DNA of 64,000 bases from Zunongwangia mangrovi (GTDB lineage: Bacteria > Bacteroidota > Bacteroidia > Flavobacteriales > Flavobacteriaceae). Below are positions 27,350 to 38,694 of the stretch, one piece after another. The notes below the pieces were generated by a model. That model was not told the origin of the DNA, did not search any database, and saw nothing but the letters and a program-made list of their open reading frames with translations. How positions within the stretch are numbered: the stretch's first letter is position 1; each line of letters begins with the position of its first letter. The stretch is from assembly GCF_900112105.1 (NCBI RefSeq), contig NZ_FOKV01000005.1, positions 124,001 to 188,000 on the forward strand, given 5' to 3'. The translations under genes were made by a program, and so were the position numbers.

Positions 27350-28891
27350 TTATGCTGGTAATTTATAGAGTGATTTATAGTAATCGTCTACAGACTTCTT
27401 CCAGGTGAAACGTTCTTTTTTAGCGTTTTGCTCTATTGTTCTCCATTTGGCTTTATCCTCGAAAAACAGGTTTAAGATCTGTTCAAAGGATTGGACCATA
27501 TTCGATACCTTTTTATCGTAGCTTGTTCCATCAAAAACAAAACCGGTCTCTAAATGCTTTACTGTGTCGATAAGACCACCCGTATAATGAACCAAACAAG
27601 GATGTCCATTCCGCATCGCAAGCATCTGGCTTATACCACAAGGCTCAAACAAGCTTGGCATAAAATAAAGATTGGTTTCCAGATAAATACTATCGATCAC
27701 ATCTTCATTTTGGCCATTTATGAATAAAAAGTTTTCTTTCTCGTGACTTATTTTGCGTAAAAGCTCTTCGTATTCCGGCGCGCCTGTACCTAGGAGTATA
27801 AATATTCCATTGACTTCAGCAAGAAGATCAAGTATTTCTAAAAAAGCTTCTGGAGAACGTTTAAAAAAGTAAAATTTTTGCTCGGTCAGTCTTGCCACAC
27901 TAGAACACACAAATTCTGGCTTTCTTTTTAAATAAGGCATTACTTTCTCTCCTGTATGCGCTAAGAAATCTGCTTTATACTTTTTAGATTCCTGCTGCAT
28001 CCATTTAAAGATCGCAGAAGCTATATTGAAATATAGATTATTTTTTCTCGCTCTGCGGATATTTCTATAATTACAGCCATTAAGAATCCCTATGAATCTT
28101 CCCTCTCTATCAGCGTGTTTAAGATCTTCTTCTAAACCTTCTCCGCCAATAAATTCTGGTGGATTACTAGGATAAAGCACATCTCTCTTATAACTTGGAG
28201 AAACGGTATGTACGGCATCAGAAAAGCGAATTCCTAAAGCCATCATATTTATACAATCCTGGTAGCGTCTATCTTTAAGCTCATCGTAGTTAAAATCTAC
28301 ATCTGGAAAGAAATTCTTAATAGACGAATAATTATCGGCAAAAGGACGAATTCCCTGTATGGCCAAATTATGAATGCTATAAATCACACGAATATCCTGC
28401 AGACATTTAAAATCCTGATGATATCTTCTTAAGAATAAAACCATACTTGCATGCCAGTCGTGCAGATGAATTACATCCAGATCTCCAAAAACTCCTATCT
28501 TAACGGCCTGAGCTACGGCTGTACAAAAGATAAAATACTTTATAGCATCTGTATAAAATGGTTCAGCAAGATCATTGTGATAAATATGAGCAATGTCGCC
28601 CGCTTCAATTTCTGGATGATGAATCACATAATGAGTTATTCCCGGAAAATCTTTTTTAGGGGTAACCTCATAGATCTCGGCCATATAATCGACTCCGCGA
28701 AGCTTAAAATTTAAATTTGAAATGAAATTAGCATTTTGATGAAGTCTCGAATAAGAAGGAACAACCACATGAACGGTATCGCCTTTTTGAGAAATTTGCC
28801 TGGGGACATCGCGTATTACATCACCCATGCCTCCGGCCTTGCAGTGAGGAATAGCATCATTTTCTGAAGCTACGAATAGGAAATTATGCAT
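27350..28891 (-). CDS. glgA: Glycogen synthase (GT5 family)
   Basis: A 513-residue glycosyltransferase resembling bacterial glycogen/starch synthases that extend alpha-1,4-glucan from a nucleotide glucose donor. The ADP-glucose loop KTGGL is present as CKAGGMGDVIRDVP. DVIHLHDWHASMVLFLRR, SIHNLAIQG and the C-terminal MPSLFEPCGISQMLAMRNG with TGGLIDTV (retaining GT-B site) are clear. No other glycogen gene is nearby, so the pathway context is missing; the donor (ADP- or UDP-glucose) is not decided by sequence. Confidence 0.88.
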   Translation of the reverse strand: MHNFLFVASENDAIPHCKAGGMGDVIRDVPRQISQKGDTVHVVVPSYSRLHQNANFISNLNFKLRGVDYMAEIYEVTPKKDFPGITHYVIHHPEIEAGDIAHIYHNDLAEPFYTDAIKYFIFCTAVAQAVKIGVFGDLDVIHLHDWHASMVLFLRRYHQDFKCLQDIRVIYSIHNLAIQGIRPFADNYSSIKNFFPDVDFNYDELKDRRYQDCINMMALGIRFSDAVHTVSPSYKRDVLYPSNPPEFIGGEGLEEDLKHADREGRFIGILNGCNYRNIRRARKNNLYFNIASAIFKWMQQESKKYKADFLAHTGEKVMPYLKRKPEFVCSSVARLTEQKFYFFKRSPEAFLEILDLLAEVNGIFILLGTGAPEYEELLRKISHEKENFLFINGQNEDVIDSIYLETNLYFMPSLFEPCGISQMLAMRNGHPCLVHYTGGLIDTVKHLETGFVFDGTSYDKKVSNMVQSFEQILNLFFEDKAKWRTIEQNAKKERFTWKKSVDDYYKSLYKLPA

Positions 28892-28983
28892 TGAAATCTG
28901 GTTAGGATTGGTTAGAACATTTATTCCGCAAAAGTTAATTATTAATCTTCAAACATTTGATTAAAAGAATATTAAATTAAAAT

Positions 28984-29014
28984 AAAAAAGCCTTCCAAAT
29001 TAATGAAAGGCTTT
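28984..29014 (-). terminator. Intrinsic terminator of enolase
   Basis: AAAGCCTTCC ... GAAAGGCTTT forms a 10-bp stem with one mismatch and an adjoining A-run that reads as T-run on the minus strand. It lies about 30 bases after the eno stop. Confidence 0.8.
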
Positions 29015-29042
29015 CTAAAAGAATATTATTGTAAATAATATC

Positions 29043-30347
<1,305 letters not shown>

Positions 30348-30503
30348 TTAATTAATTGATTAGTCTGCAAGATACGAATACAGCAATAAAAAAACGAGGA
30401 ATAATTTATAATATAACAAGTATTTTACCTAAAACGTTTTCGATAAAATAAAATTAGTGTTCTATCGATAGGAATTTGTTAAACAACTAATTACTAAGAA
30501 TAA

Positions 30504-30530
30504 AAAAGCCGGAAATAAATCCCGGCTTTT
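30504..30530 (-). terminator. Intrinsic terminator of carA
   Basis: AAAAGCCGG, loop of nine, CCGGCTTTT gives a perfect 9-bp stem with a T-run in the minus direction, directly after the carA stop at 30537. Confidence 0.88.
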
Positions 30531-30536
30531 CAGTTT

Positions 30537-31649
30537 CTATGCTTTTACCTGCTTTATACGATCTAAAAACTCATCGAATAAATAACTTGCGTCATGAGGT
30601 CCGGGACTGGCCTCTGGATGATATTGTACAGAAAAACAGTTTTTATTTGTCATCTGCAATCCACCTACAGTACTATCATTTAAGCAGATATGAGTGATCT
30701 CTACATTTGGATGAGATTCTGTTGCTTTCTTATCTACGGCAAAACCGTGATTTTGAGAAGTAATCTCTCCTTTACCTGTTTTTAGATTTTTTACAGGATG
30801 ATTTATACCTCTATGTCCATGATGCATTTTATAAGTAGGGATTCCATTTGCCAAGGCAATAATCTGGTGGCCTAAACAAATACCAAATAATGGATGATCC
30901 TTCTCTATAATATCTTTAGCTAATTGAACAGCACTTTCTAAAGGTTGTGGATCACCAGGACCATTTGAAAGAAAGTAACCATCTGGATTCCATTCACTCA
31001 TATCTTCATACGTGGCATCGTAAGGAAAGACCTTTACGTAAACGTCTCGCTGAGCAAGATTTCTGAGGATATTTCTTTTAATACCTACATCTAAGGCAGC
31101 AACTTTATAAGTAGCATCTTCTTCTCCAAAGTAATATGGTTCTTTAGTAGAAACTTTAGATGCTAATTCTAAACCATTCATATCTGGCACTTCGGCCAAT
31201 TCAGCTTTTAAAGCATCTATGTTATCTACATCTGTAGAAATAATGGCATTCATTGCTCCATTTTCGCGTATATAAGTAACCAAAGCTCGAGTATCTACAT
31301 CTGAGATGGCGAATAAATTACTTTCATCAAGAAACTCTTGTAACGTTTGATCTGCAGCTGGTCTGGATTGGTCGTAACTAAAATTTTTACAAATTAAGCC
31401 TGCGATCTTTGCTCCGTCAGATTCATTTTCACCTTCATTGGTACCATAGTTACCAATATGTGCATTGGTAGTAACCATTAACTGACCAAAATAAGATGGA
31501 TCTGTAAAGATTTCCTGATAACCGGTCATTCCTGTATTAAAACAAACTTCTCCTACAGCGCTACCTTCTTTGGCACCTACTAATTTCCCATGAAAGATGG
31601 TTCCGTCTGCTAATAAAATGATGGCTTTTTTTCTTGTTTGATATTTCAT
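30537..31649 (-). CDS. carA: Carbamoyl phosphate synthase small subunit
   Basis: A 370-residue glutamine amidotransferase subunit that feeds ammonia to CarB for arginine and pyrimidine synthesis. The N-terminal domain (DGTIFHGKLVGAKEGSAVGE) precedes a class I glutaminase domain with the nucleophilic Cys in FGICLGHQIIALA and the His/Glu pair in QYHPEASPGPHD. carB is not next to it. It directly follows the ribosomal array but is separated from rplQ by a terminator. Confidence 0.96.
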   Translation of the reverse strand: MKYQTRKKAIILLADGTIFHGKLVGAKEGSAVGEVCFNTGMTGYQEIFTDPSYFGQLMVTTNAHIGNYGTNEGENESDGAKIAGLICKNFSYDQSRPAADQTLQEFLDESNLFAISDVDTRALVTYIRENGAMNAIISTDVDNIDALKAELAEVPDMNGLELASKVSTKEPYYFGEEDATYKVAALDVGIKRNILRNLAQRDVYVKVFPYDATYEDMSEWNPDGYFLSNGPGDPQPLESAVQLAKDIIEKDHPLFGICLGHQIIALANGIPTYKMHHGHRGINHPVKNLKTGKGEITSQNHGFAVDKKATESHPNVEITHICLNDSTVGGLQMTNKNCFSVQYHPEASPGPHDASYLFDEFLDRIKQVKA

Positions 31650-31711
31650 ACTAAAAAATAATACGATCTAAATTTAAGGAATATTAAAAATGAATGCTAA
31701 TTAGATATAAA

Positions 31712-31742
31712 AAAAGGACAAACCCAGAGAGTTTATCCTTTT
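31712..31742 (-). terminator. Terminator of the ribosomal protein array
   Basis: On the minus strand AAAAGGATAAAC pairs with GTTTGTCCTTTT (one G-U), followed by a T-run. It lies 26 bases after the rplQ stop and ends the 17-kb array. Confidence 0.85.
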
Positions 31743-31768
31743 AAAAATTATTGATAGTAAAGAATCAT

Positions 31769-32260
31769 TTATTCTTCTTTTTTATCGTCTTTTTCTTCTT
31801 GCTTCGTTTCTTCAGCTTTTGAAGCTTCAGCCTCTGCAGTGTTTCTCTTACCAGCTCTACGAGTTGATTTCTTTTTAGCAGGTTTATTAACGTTATATGT
31901 TTCGTTAAAATCTACTAATTCGATCATTGCCATATCAGCGTTATCACCAAGACGATTACCTAGCTTGATAATTCTGGTATATCCTCCTGGACGATCTCCT
32001 ACTTTAGGAGCTACTTCACGAAATAATTCACTTACAGCATATTTATCACGTAATTTACTGAAAACGATTCTTCTATTGTGAGTAGTATCTTCTTTAGACT
32101 TAGTTACTAATGGCTCAATAAAAACTTTTAAAGCTTTTGCCTTAGCCACAGTAGTATTGATGCGCTTATGCTCAATTAGTGAAGACCCCATATTTGCCAA
32201 CATCGACTTACGATGAGCGGTCTTTCTACCTAAATGATTTATTTTCTTTCCGTGTCTCAT
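31769..32260 (-). CDS. rplQ: 50S ribosomal protein L17
   Basis: 163 residues: a standard L17 core ([20 protein letters not shown] to about 118, with [19 protein letters not shown]) followed by an Ala/Lys/Glu-rich, acidic tail of about 45 residues ending in Glu. Such tails are common in Bacteroidota. L17 lies near the exit tunnel of the large subunit. It is the last gene of the array, 34 bases after rpoA. Confidence 0.96.
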   Translation of the reverse strand: MRHGKKINHLGRKTAHRKSMLANMGSSLIEHKRINTTVAKAKALKVFIEPLVTKSKEDTTHNRRIVFSKLRDKYAVSELFREVAPKVGDRPGGYTRIIKLGNRLGDNADMAMIELVDFNETYNVNKPAKKKSTRRAGKRNTAEAEASKAEETKQEEKDDKKEE

Positions 32261-32294
32261 TACTATTCTTTTTAGAGTAATTCACAAAAGTGAA

Positions 32295-33287
32295 TTAGTC
32301 CTTATCTAATTTATATTTTGAAAGATCCATACCAAAGTTTAATCCTTTGTTACTTACTAGCTCTTCAAGTTCTGTTAAAGACTTCTTACCGAAGTTACGG
32401 AACTTCATAAGATCATTTTTATTGTAAGAAACAAGATCACCTAAGGTATCAACTTCAGCCGCTTTTAAACAATTTAATGCTCTAACTGAAAGGTCCATAT
32501 CTACTAATTTTGTTTTTAGTAGCTGTCTCATATGAAGAGATTCTTCATCATAAGTTTCAGTTTGTGCAATTTCATCAGCCTCTAACGTAATTCGCTCATC
32601 AGAGAACAACATGAAATGGTGAATTAAAGTCTTGGCAGCTTCAGTTAACGCATCTTTAGGATGAATAGAACCATCACTGATAATTTCAAAAACAAGTTTT
32701 TCATAATCAGTCTTTTGCTCTACACGATAGTTTTCGATACTATATTTTACATTTTTTATAGGAGTGTAAATAGAATCTGTAAAAATCGTTCCTAAAGGAG
32801 CATTGGCCTTTTTATTTTCTTCTGCCGGAACATAACCTCTACCCTTTTCAATAGTAATCTCCATATTGATATTAACTTTACTATCAAGATGACAAATCAC
32901 TAGTTCAGGGTTTAATACCTGAAAACCAGAAATAAATTTCTGGAAATGACCAGCGGTTAGTTCTTCTTCACCAGAAACAGAAATTGTAACGGCTTCGTTA
33001 TCTATTTCATCAATTTGCCTTTTGAATCTTACTTGTTTAAGATTCAATATTATTTCTGTAACATCTTCTACAACTCCAGGAATTGTTGAGAATTCGTGAT
33101 CAACACCTTCGATACGAACCGAAGTGATCGCGAATCCCTCTAAAGATGATAACAGCACTCTTCTTAAAGCGTTACCAACGGTTAACCCATATCCAGGTTC
33201 TAAAGGACGAAATTCAAATTTCCCCTCAAAATCTGTAGAGTCAATCATTATAACTTTATCGGGCTTCTGAAAATTTAGTATTGCCAT
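32295..33287 (-). CDS. rpoA: RNA polymerase alpha subunit
   Basis: 330 residues. The N-terminal assembly domain ([23 protein letters not shown] region) is followed by a linker near 235 and the C-terminal DNA- and activator-binding domain ([20 protein letters not shown], then the helix-hairpin-helix [16 protein letters not shown]). It lies between rpsD and rplQ as usual for the alpha operon. Confidence 0.97.
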   Translation of the reverse strand: MAILNFQKPDKVIMIDSTDFEGKFEFRPLEPGYGLTVGNALRRVLLSSLEGFAITSVRIEGVDHEFSTIPGVVEDVTEIILNLKQVRFKRQIDEIDNEAVTISVSGEEELTAGHFQKFISGFQVLNPELVICHLDSKVNINMEITIEKGRGYVPAEENKKANAPLGTIFTDSIYTPIKNVKYSIENYRVEQKTDYEKLVFEIISDGSIHPKDALTEAAKTLIHHFMLFSDERITLEADEIAQTETYDEESLHMRQLLKTKLVDMDLSVRALNCLKAAEVDTLGDLVSYNKNDLMKFRNFGKKSLTELEELVSNKGLNFGMDLSKYKLDKD

Positions 33288-33307
33288 ATTACGACTTCTG
33301 TGAATTA

Positions 33308-33913
33308 TTATTTCGAATATAATTCGACGATGAATTGTTCATTAATGTTTTCTGGAATCTGAACTCTTCCAGGTACCGAAACAAACGTTCCTTGTTTAGT
33401 TTCGTTATTCCAAGTTATCCATTCGTAAACATTGCTATTATTAGCTAATGAATCTTGAATAACCTGTAGAGACTTAGACTTCTCTCTTACACCAATAACA
33501 TCACCAGCTTTCAAGTGGTAAGAAGGAATATTTACTAACTCTCCGTTAACAGTAATATGTCTGTGAGAAACAAGTTGTCTAGCAGCCCTTCTTGAAGGAG
33601 CAACACCTAATCTAAATACAACATTATCTAATCTTGATTCACAAAGCTGAAGTAAAACCTCACCAGTAATTCCCTGAGAACTTGTAGCTTTTTCGAACAT
33701 ATTTCTGAATTGACGCTCTAGTATACCATAAGTATATTTAGCTTTTTGCTTCTCCATAAGCTGGATCGCATATTCAGATTTTTTACCTCTACGACGGTTA
33801 TTACCGTGTTGTCCTGGAGGATAATTTCTTTTTTCAAAAGATTTATCATCTCCAAATATAGCCTCACCAAATTTACGAGCTATTTTAGTCTTTGGACCAG
33901 TATATCTTGCCAT
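33308..33913 (-). CDS. rpsD: 30S ribosomal protein S4
   Basis: 201 residues with the S4 RNA-binding domain at about 92-150 ([34 protein letters not shown]). The N-terminus lacks the zinc-binding Cys found in some S4 proteins. S4 nucleates 30S assembly and in several bacteria represses the alpha operon. The 86-base gap before it holds a stem-loop that could be its autoregulatory site. Confidence 0.96.
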   Translation of the reverse strand: MARYTGPKTKIARKFGEAIFGDDKSFEKRNYPPGQHGNNRRRGKKSEYAIQLMEKQKAKYTYGILERQFRNMFEKATSSQGITGEVLLQLCESRLDNVVFRLGVAPSRRAARQLVSHRHITVNGELVNIPSYHLKAGDVIGVREKSKSLQVIQDSLANNSNVYEWITWNNETKQGTFVSVPGRVQIPENINEQFIVELYSK

Positions 33914-33929
33914 TTAAAATTGATTTATT

Positions 33930-33984
33930 GAAGAGGGATTATGAATTAAGGCATACGTCCTTCGATAATCGTAATTTCCTCTTC
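33930..33984 (-). promoter_or_regulatory. Candidate leader stem-loop ahead of rpsD
   Basis: On the minus strand GAAGAGG (33984-33978) pairs with CCTCTTC (33936-33930). Inside it AAGG and CCTT (33962-33959 with 33951-33948) form an inner stem around a seven-base loop. The element fills the unusually long rpsK-rpsD gap and ends 16 bases before the rpsD ATG. Autoregulation by S4 is an inference. Confidence 0.5.
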
Positions 33985-33999
33985 TATTTATATAATTAA

Positions 34000-34392
34000 T
34001 TATACTCTACGTCTTTTAGGAGGACGACATCCATTATGAGGTAATGGAGTAACATCAACGATCTCTGTAACTTCGATACCACTATTATGAATAGATCTAA
34101 TAGCAGATTCTCTACCATTACCAGGTCCCTTAACGTATACTTTTACCTTACGAAGACCAGCTTCGTGTGCTACTTTAGAAGCATCTTCAGATGCTAACTG
34201 TGCAGCGTATGGAGTATTTTTCTTAGATCCTCTAAAGCCCATTTTACCGGCTGATGACCAAGAAATAACATCTCCTTTTTTGTTAGTCAAAGAAATGATA
34301 ATGTTATTAAAAGAAGCAGTAACATGAGCTTCTCCAATAGACTCAACGTTTACTTTACGTTTCTTTTGAGCTGATTTTGTTGACTTTGCCAT
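34000..34392 (-). CDS. rpsK: 30S ribosomal protein S11
   Basis: 130 residues including the conserved [20 protein letters not shown] and the C-terminal [16 protein letters not shown]11 forms the platform of the small subunit near the E site. It follows rpsM by eight bases. Confidence 0.97.
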   Translation of the reverse strand: MAKSTKSAQKKRKVNVESIGEAHVTASFNNIIISLTNKKGDVISWSSAGKMGFRGSKKNTPYAAQLASEDASKVAHEAGLRKVKVYVKGPGNGRESAIRSIHNSGIEVTEIVDVTPLPHNGCRPPKRRRV

Positions 34393-34400
34393 ATTACTTA

Positions 34401-34775
34401 TTATTTAGTTGCTTTTTTCTTATTAGCAACAGTTTTTCTTCTACCTTTTCTAGTTCTAGAGTTGTTCTTAGTTCTCTGACCTCTTAATGGCAACCCAGAT
34501 CTATGACGAATACCCCTATAACATCCAATATCCATTAGACGCTTGATACTCATTTGAACTTCAGTACGTAATTCTCCTTCGATTGTGTAGTTACCTACAG
34601 CTTCACGGATACGACCAATTTCATCATCGTTCCAGTCTGAAACTTTTTTACTCTCATCAACTTTGGCTTCTGCAAGTATTTCCTGAGCCCTGCTTTTGCC
34701 AATTCCGAAGATATAGGTTAACGCTATAACTCCTCGCTTTTGTTTAGGTATATCTACCCCTGCAATTCTTGCCAT
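34401..34775 (-). CDS. rpsM: 30S ribosomal protein S13
   Basis: 124 residues beginning [20 protein letters not shown] and containing the signature [20 protein letters not shown]. The basic C-terminal tail contacts tRNA. S13 sits at the head of the 30S subunit and bridges to the 50S. It starts two bases after the end of rpmJ. Confidence 0.97.
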   Translation of the reverse strand: MARIAGVDIPKQKRGVIALTYIFGIGKSRAQEILAEAKVDESKKVSDWNDDEIGRIREAVGNYTIEGELRTEVQMSIKRLMDIGCYRGIRHRSGLPLRGQRTKNNSRTRKGRRKTVANKKKATK

Positions 34776-34777
34776 AA

Positions 34778-34894
34778 TTAGCCTTGTCTTTGTTTAAATC
34801 TAGGATTCTTTTTGTTAATCACGTAAAGGCGCCCTTTTCTGCGTACTATTTTACAGTCGGCACTTCTTTTCTTTATTGATGCTCTAACTTTCAT
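34778..34894 (-). CDS. rpmJ: 50S ribosomal protein L36 (C-minus form)
   Basis: A 38-residue protein beginning [20 protein letters not shown] and ending NPRFKQRQG. It is the zinc-free form: only one Cys of the usual zinc-binding Cys3-His set remains. It lies between infA and rpsM, where rpmJ is expected, two bases ahead of rpsM. It is short enough to be missed by length cut-offs. Confidence 0.95.
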   Translation of the reverse strand: MKVRASIKKRSADCKIVRRKGRLYVINKKNPRFKQRQG

Positions 34895-34971
34895 CTTTCT
34901 AGTTTTTTATAAACGCCAGATGCAATAATAAATTCACATTCGGCTTTTTGCCTAATAATTTTTTCAGGATG

Positions 34972-34979
34972 CAAAAGTA
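34972..34979 (-). promoter_or_regulatory. Possible internal promoter ahead of rpmJ
   Basis: On the minus strand TACTTTTG matches TAnnTTTG exactly, in the 117-base gap between infA and rpmJ, followed by GCATCC. No TTG was found at -33. It could give the alpha-operon genes (rpmJ to rplQ) their own transcript. A short hairpin GGC-AAAAA-GCC follows. Confidence 0.45.
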
Positions 34980-35011
34980 ATGAAAAAATTATTAATAGCT
35001 TAATTTACTTC

Positions 35012-35227
35012 TTAGTATCTGTAAGTTATGCGCGCCTTACTTAAATCATAAGGGCTCATCTCTAATTTCACCTTATCACCTGGCAACAATTTAATGTAAT
35101 GCATACGCATTTTACCAGAGATATGAGCAGTCACAACGTGACCATTTTCTAACTCTACACGAAACATTGCGTTAGACAATGCTTCGATTATAGTTCCATC
35201 TTGTTCAATTGCTGGTTGCTTTGCCAT
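35012..35227 (-). CDS. infA: Translation initiation factor IF-1
   Basis: 71 residues with an OB fold: [40 protein letters not shown], and the C-terminal [13 protein letters not shown]-1 binds the ribosomal A site during initiation. It starts two bases after the end of secY's neighbour gap (secY ends the gene upstream in transcription order), within the spc part of the array. Confidence 0.97.
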   Translation of the reverse strand: MAKQPAIEQDGTIIEALSNAMFRVELENGHVVTAHISGKMRMHYIKLLPGDKVKLEMSPYDLSKARITYRY

Positions 35228-35229
35228 AA

Positions 35230-36564
35230 TTAAGCTACTGCTTTTCTGTTTTTACCTGTTTTCATTAATCCGTCATAGTGTCTATTCAGCAAATAAGAAT
35301 TTACCTGCTGCATAGTATCGATTGCAACTCCAACTAAAATTAATAGAGAGGTACCTCCAAAAAACAGTGCCCATCCTTGTTGAACACCTAACAACTTCAC
35401 GATTATTGCAGGGAAAATTGCAATAATAGCTAAGAATACAGATCCAGGAAGTGTAATTTGAGACATAATACGATCTAAATATTCCGCAGTTTCGGTACCT
35501 GGACGAATACCAGGAATAAAACCTCCACTACGCTTAAGATCATCAGCCATTTTATTTGTTGGTACAGTGATCGCCGTATAGAAATACGTAAAAACAATAA
35601 TCAATAAGGCGAAAACTAAATTATACCAAAAACCAAAAATATCACTAAAAGCAGCTGTCACACCCTGTGCTGCATCAGAATCTGAAAGGCCAGCCAAAGC
35701 TACCGGTATAAACATAATAGCCTGAGCAAATATAATTGGCATAACACCCGAAGCATTAAGCTTTAAAGGAATATATTGCCTTGAACCAAATACGTTTTTC
35801 TCATAACCACCTGTAGCAGATCTTCTAGCATACTGCACCGGAATTTGGCGCACGGCCATCACCAACATTACAGCAGCCAAAATAATAGCGAACCAAATAG
35901 CTAACTCGATCAATACCATAATAAGTCCACCACTACCATCAAATCTTGAGGCAAATTCCTGAAGAAATGCTTGCGGCAGCGTAGCAATGATACCAACCAT
36001 AATTAAAAGGGAAATACCATTACCAATTCCTTTATCTGTTATTTTCTCACCTAACCACATGGCAAAAATTGTTCCTGTAGTAAGGATAATCACAGAAGAA
36101 ACGATGAAAGATAAACTATCACCTAAAAGAAATGCATTTTGCGGTAATGTATTGAACAGATTATAGATATAACCTGGACCCTGAACTAAAGTTATTGCTA
36201 TGGTTAACCATCTGGTAATTTGGTTTATTTTCTTACGACCACTCTCACCTTCTTTTTGAAGCTTTTGCAGATAAGGAATAGCAATTCCCATTAACTGCAC
36301 AACAATAGAAGCCGAGATATATGGCATAATACCTAACGCAAATATCGATGCATTAGAAAATGCACCTCCAGTGAAAGCATTAAGTAATCCCAATAAACCA
36401 CTATCTGTCTGATTAGCCAAATTTGCTAATTGACTAGCATCTATCCCAGGAAGTACAACCTGAGTTCCAAATCGATAAACTAAAAGTAAACCGAGGCTTA
36501 CTAAAATACGGTTTTTTAGCTCCTCGATTTTCCAAATATTTTTTATAGTATTGATGAATTTCAT
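35230..36564 (-). CDS. secY: Protein translocase subunit SecY
   Basis: 444 residues with ten membrane helices, the channel of the Sec system. Family blocks are [15 protein letters not shown], the loop [14 protein letters not shown] (cytosolic, SecA/ribosome contact) and [20 protein letters not shown]. It lies between rplO and infA, the usual spc position; adk and map, which often follow secY in other phyla, are absent. Confidence 0.97.
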   Translation of the reverse strand: MKFINTIKNIWKIEELKNRILVSLGLLLVYRFGTQVVLPGIDASQLANLANQTDSGLLGLLNAFTGGAFSNASIFALGIMPYISASIVVQLMGIAIPYLQKLQKEGESGRKKINQITRWLTIAITLVQGPGYIYNLFNTLPQNAFLLGDSLSFIVSSVIILTTGTIFAMWLGEKITDKGIGNGISLLIMVGIIATLPQAFLQEFASRFDGSGGLIMVLIELAIWFAIILAAVMLVMAVRQIPVQYARRSATGGYEKNVFGSRQYIPLKLNASGVMPIIFAQAIMFIPVALAGLSDSDAAQGVTAAFSDIFGFWYNLVFALLIIVFTYFYTAITVPTNKMADDLKRSGGFIPGIRPGTETAEYLDRIMSQITLPGSVFLAIIAIFPAIIVKLLGVQQGWALFFGGTSLLILVGVAIDTMQQVNSYLLNRHYDGLMKTGKNRKAVA

Positions 36565-36575
36565 TTGGCTATCTA

Positions 36576-37028
36576 TTATAAAGTAACAACTTCACCTCCA
36601 GCAGCTTCAATAGCTTCTTTGGCTGAGGCCGTAAATTTATGAACAGATACTTTTAATTTAGCCTTTAATTCACCTCTACCTAAAATCTTAACTAGTTCGT
36701 TCTTTCCAGCCAAACCGTTTTCTACAAGTACACTTAGATCTACCGTATCCTTTACTTTACCATTATCAACTAATGTTTGTAAAGTATCTAAATTAATACC
36801 TTGATACTCTTTACGGTTTCTGTTATTAAAACCAAATTTTGGTACACGGCGTTGAAGTGGCATCTGTCCTCCTTCAAAACCTATCTTCTTAGAGTAACCA
36901 GAACGTGATTTAGCCCCTTTGTGACCACGAGTTGCAGTCCCACCTTTACCGGATCCTTCTCCACGGCCAACACGCTTATTGTTACTTTTAACTGAACCTT
37001 TTGCAGGTTTTAAGTTACTTAAATCCAT
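36576..37028 (-). CDS. rplO: 50S ribosomal protein L15
   Basis: 150 residues with the Gly/Lys-rich N-terminus (RVGRGEGSGKGGTATRGHKG) and the conserved GFEGGQMPLQRRVPKFGF. L15 is a late-assembling large-subunit protein. It lies nine bases after rpmD and eleven before secY. Confidence 0.97.
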   Translation of the reverse strand: MDLSNLKPAKGSVKSNNKRVGRGEGSGKGGTATRGHKGAKSRSGYSKKIGFEGGQMPLQRRVPKFGFNNRNRKEYQGINLDTLQTLVDNGKVKDTVDLSVLVENGLAGKNELVKILGRGELKAKLKVSVHKFTASAKEAIEAAGGEVVTL

Positions 37029-37037
37029 GTAAACCTA

Positions 37038-37220
37038 TTATTTTGTTTCCTCTACAGAAACTAAGTGTTTAACTTTATTTATCATACCAAGGATGTTAGG
37101 GGTATCCTCATGCTCTACAGTATGTCCCATCTTTCTAAGACCTAATGCTTCTAAAACTCTTTTCTGATTCTGAGTTCTATTAATAGCACTTTTTACTTTA
37201 GTAACCTTAATCTTTGCCAT
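37038..37220 (-). CDS. rpmD: 50S ribosomal protein L30
   Basis: 60 residues from the ATG at 37220: [20 protein letters not shown] then [20 protein letters not shown]. The frame is open further upstream into rpsE, but that part is rpsE sequence in another frame, and the family starts at MAKIKVT. It begins 13 bases after rpsE. Confidence 0.95.
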   Translation of the reverse strand: MAKIKVTKVKSAINRTQNQKRVLEALGLRKMGHTVEHEDTPNILGMINKVKHLVSVEETK

Positions 37221-37233
37221 CTTATCCTTGATT

Positions 37234-37758
37234 TTATCCTTTGAAAAGTTTCTCCAACGTGATTCCTCTTTGTTTAGCAACTGTTTCTGCACTTCTTAAT
37301 TGAAGCAAAGCATCAAAAGTAGCTTTCACAACATTATGAGGGTTAGAAGAACCTTGGTTCTTAGACAGTACGTCATGAACTCCAACAGATTCCAAAACCG
37401 CACGAATAGCTCCACCGGCAATAATCCCGGTACCAGTAGCTGCAGGTAAAAGTAAAACTCTCGCTCCACCATACTTACCTTTTTGTTCGTGTGGCAATGT
37501 ACCTTTATGTAAAGGAATACGCACTAAATTCTTCTTCGCATCTTCTACGGCTTTAGAAATAGCATCGGCAACCTCTTTAGATTTACCTAAACCATGTCCT
37601 ACAACACCATTTTCGTCACCTACAACTACTATAGCAGAAAAACCAAATGCTCTACCACCTTTAGTAACCTTAGTAACACGTTGCACTCCTACCAAACGGT
37701 CCTTAAGTTCAAGACCTCCTGGTTTTACATGTTCTACGTTTTTATAATCTTGATACAT
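37234..37758 (-). CDS. rpsE: 30S ribosomal protein S5
   Basis: 174 residues: the N-terminal double-stranded RNA-binding domain ([20 protein letters not shown]) and the C-terminal domain with [20 protein letters not shown] and [17 protein letters not shown]5 takes part in decoding fidelity. Spacing to its neighbours is 6 and 13 bases. Confidence 0.97.
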   Translation of the reverse strand: MYQDYKNVEHVKPGGLELKDRLVGVQRVTKVTKGGRAFGFSAIVVVGDENGVVGHGLGKSKEVADAISKAVEDAKKNLVRIPLHKGTLPHEQKGKYGGARVLLLPAATGTGIIAGGAIRAVLESVGVHDVLSKNQGSSNPHNVVKATFDALLQLRSAETVAKQRGITLEKLFKG

Positions 37759-37764
37759 ATCTTC

Positions 37765-38121
37765 TTAGAATTTTAGTCCTCCTTCACGAGCACCGTCTGC
37801 TAATGATTTAACTCTACCGTGGTACAAGTAACCTCCTCTATCGAAAGAAACTACTTCTACTCCAGCCTTTTTTGCTCTATCTGCTAAATTTTTTCCAACT
37901 AATTCAGCGATTTCACTTTTGGTACCTGAAGCATCGTTCAGTTCTTTATCTCTAGAAGAAGCCGCAGCTAAAGTCTTTCCAGCTACATCGTCTATGATTT
38001 GAGCATAAATCTCTTTATTACTTCTATATACAGACAATCTTGGACGGCTTTCAGTTCCGCTAATATTCTTTCGAATACGCTTTCTTATCTTTAATCTTCT
38101 TTTTTCTTTTGAAAATGCCAT
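37765..38121 (-). CDS. rplR: 50S ribosomal protein L18
   Basis: 118 residues with [20 protein letters not shown] and the C-terminal [21 protein letters not shown]18 binds 5S rRNA in the central protuberance. It follows rplF by 12 bases. Confidence 0.97.
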   Translation of the reverse strand: MAFSKEKRRLKIRKRIRKNISGTESRPRLSVYRSNKEIYAQIIDDVAGKTLAAASSRDKELNDASGTKSEIAELVGKNLADRAKKAGVEVVSFDRGGYLYHGRVKSLADGAREGGLKF

Positions 38122-38133
38122 AACTACACTTTA

Positions 38134-38676
38134 TTAAGCTGATTTACCTGCTTTTCTTCTAATTATTTCTCCTTTAAACTTAATACCTTTTCCTTTATAA
38201 GGTTCTGGTACTCTGAAAGAACGAATCTTTGCAGCAACCTGTCCTAAAAGCTGTTTGTCATGAGAAGTAAGCTTAACAACTGGGTTTTTTCCTTTTTCAG
38301 AAATTGTTTCAACCTTAACTTCTGGAGCTAAATCTAAAACAATATTATGGGAATACCCAACAGCTAAATCTAATTTTTGTCCTTGATTCGAAGCTCTGTA
38401 ACCTACACCTACTAACTCTAATTCTTTAGTAAATCCATTAGTAACACCTTCGATCATATTATTTACTAACGCACGATAAAGACCATGCTTAGCTTTTTGA
38501 TCACTTTTTTCAGAAGAACGCTCAAAAGAAATTACATTTTCTTCAACACTAACATTGATATCGTTAACCTCTTGCTTAAGCTCTCCTAATTTTCCTTTTA
38601 CCGTTACAAAACCATCTTTAAAGTCTACATTAACACCTTCTGGAATTGTAATTGGGCTTTTACCTATTCTTGACAT
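38134..38676 (-). CDS. rplF: 50S ribosomal protein L6
   Basis: 180 residues, two repeated L6 domains, with MSRIGKSPITIPEGVNVDF at the start and the C-terminal signature PEPYKGKGIKFKGEIIRRKA. It lies near the factor-binding site. It follows rpsH by 18 bases. Confidence 0.97.
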   Translation of the reverse strand: MSRIGKSPITIPEGVNVDFKDGFVTVKGKLGELKQEVNDINVSVEENVISFERSSEKSDQKAKHGLYRALVNNMIEGVTNGFTKELELVGVGYRASNQGQKLDLAVGYSHNIVLDLAPEVKVETISEKGKNPVVKLTSHDKQLLGQVAAKIRSFRVPEPYKGKGIKFKGEIIRRKAGKSA

Positions 38677-38694
38677 GTTTTCTTATTTTAAGAA

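Noticed and set aside
30361-30386. Possible promoter box GTATCTTGC upstream of enolase.
   Set aside because: It lacks the TTTG of the TAnnTTTG consensus and no TTG stands at proper spacing.
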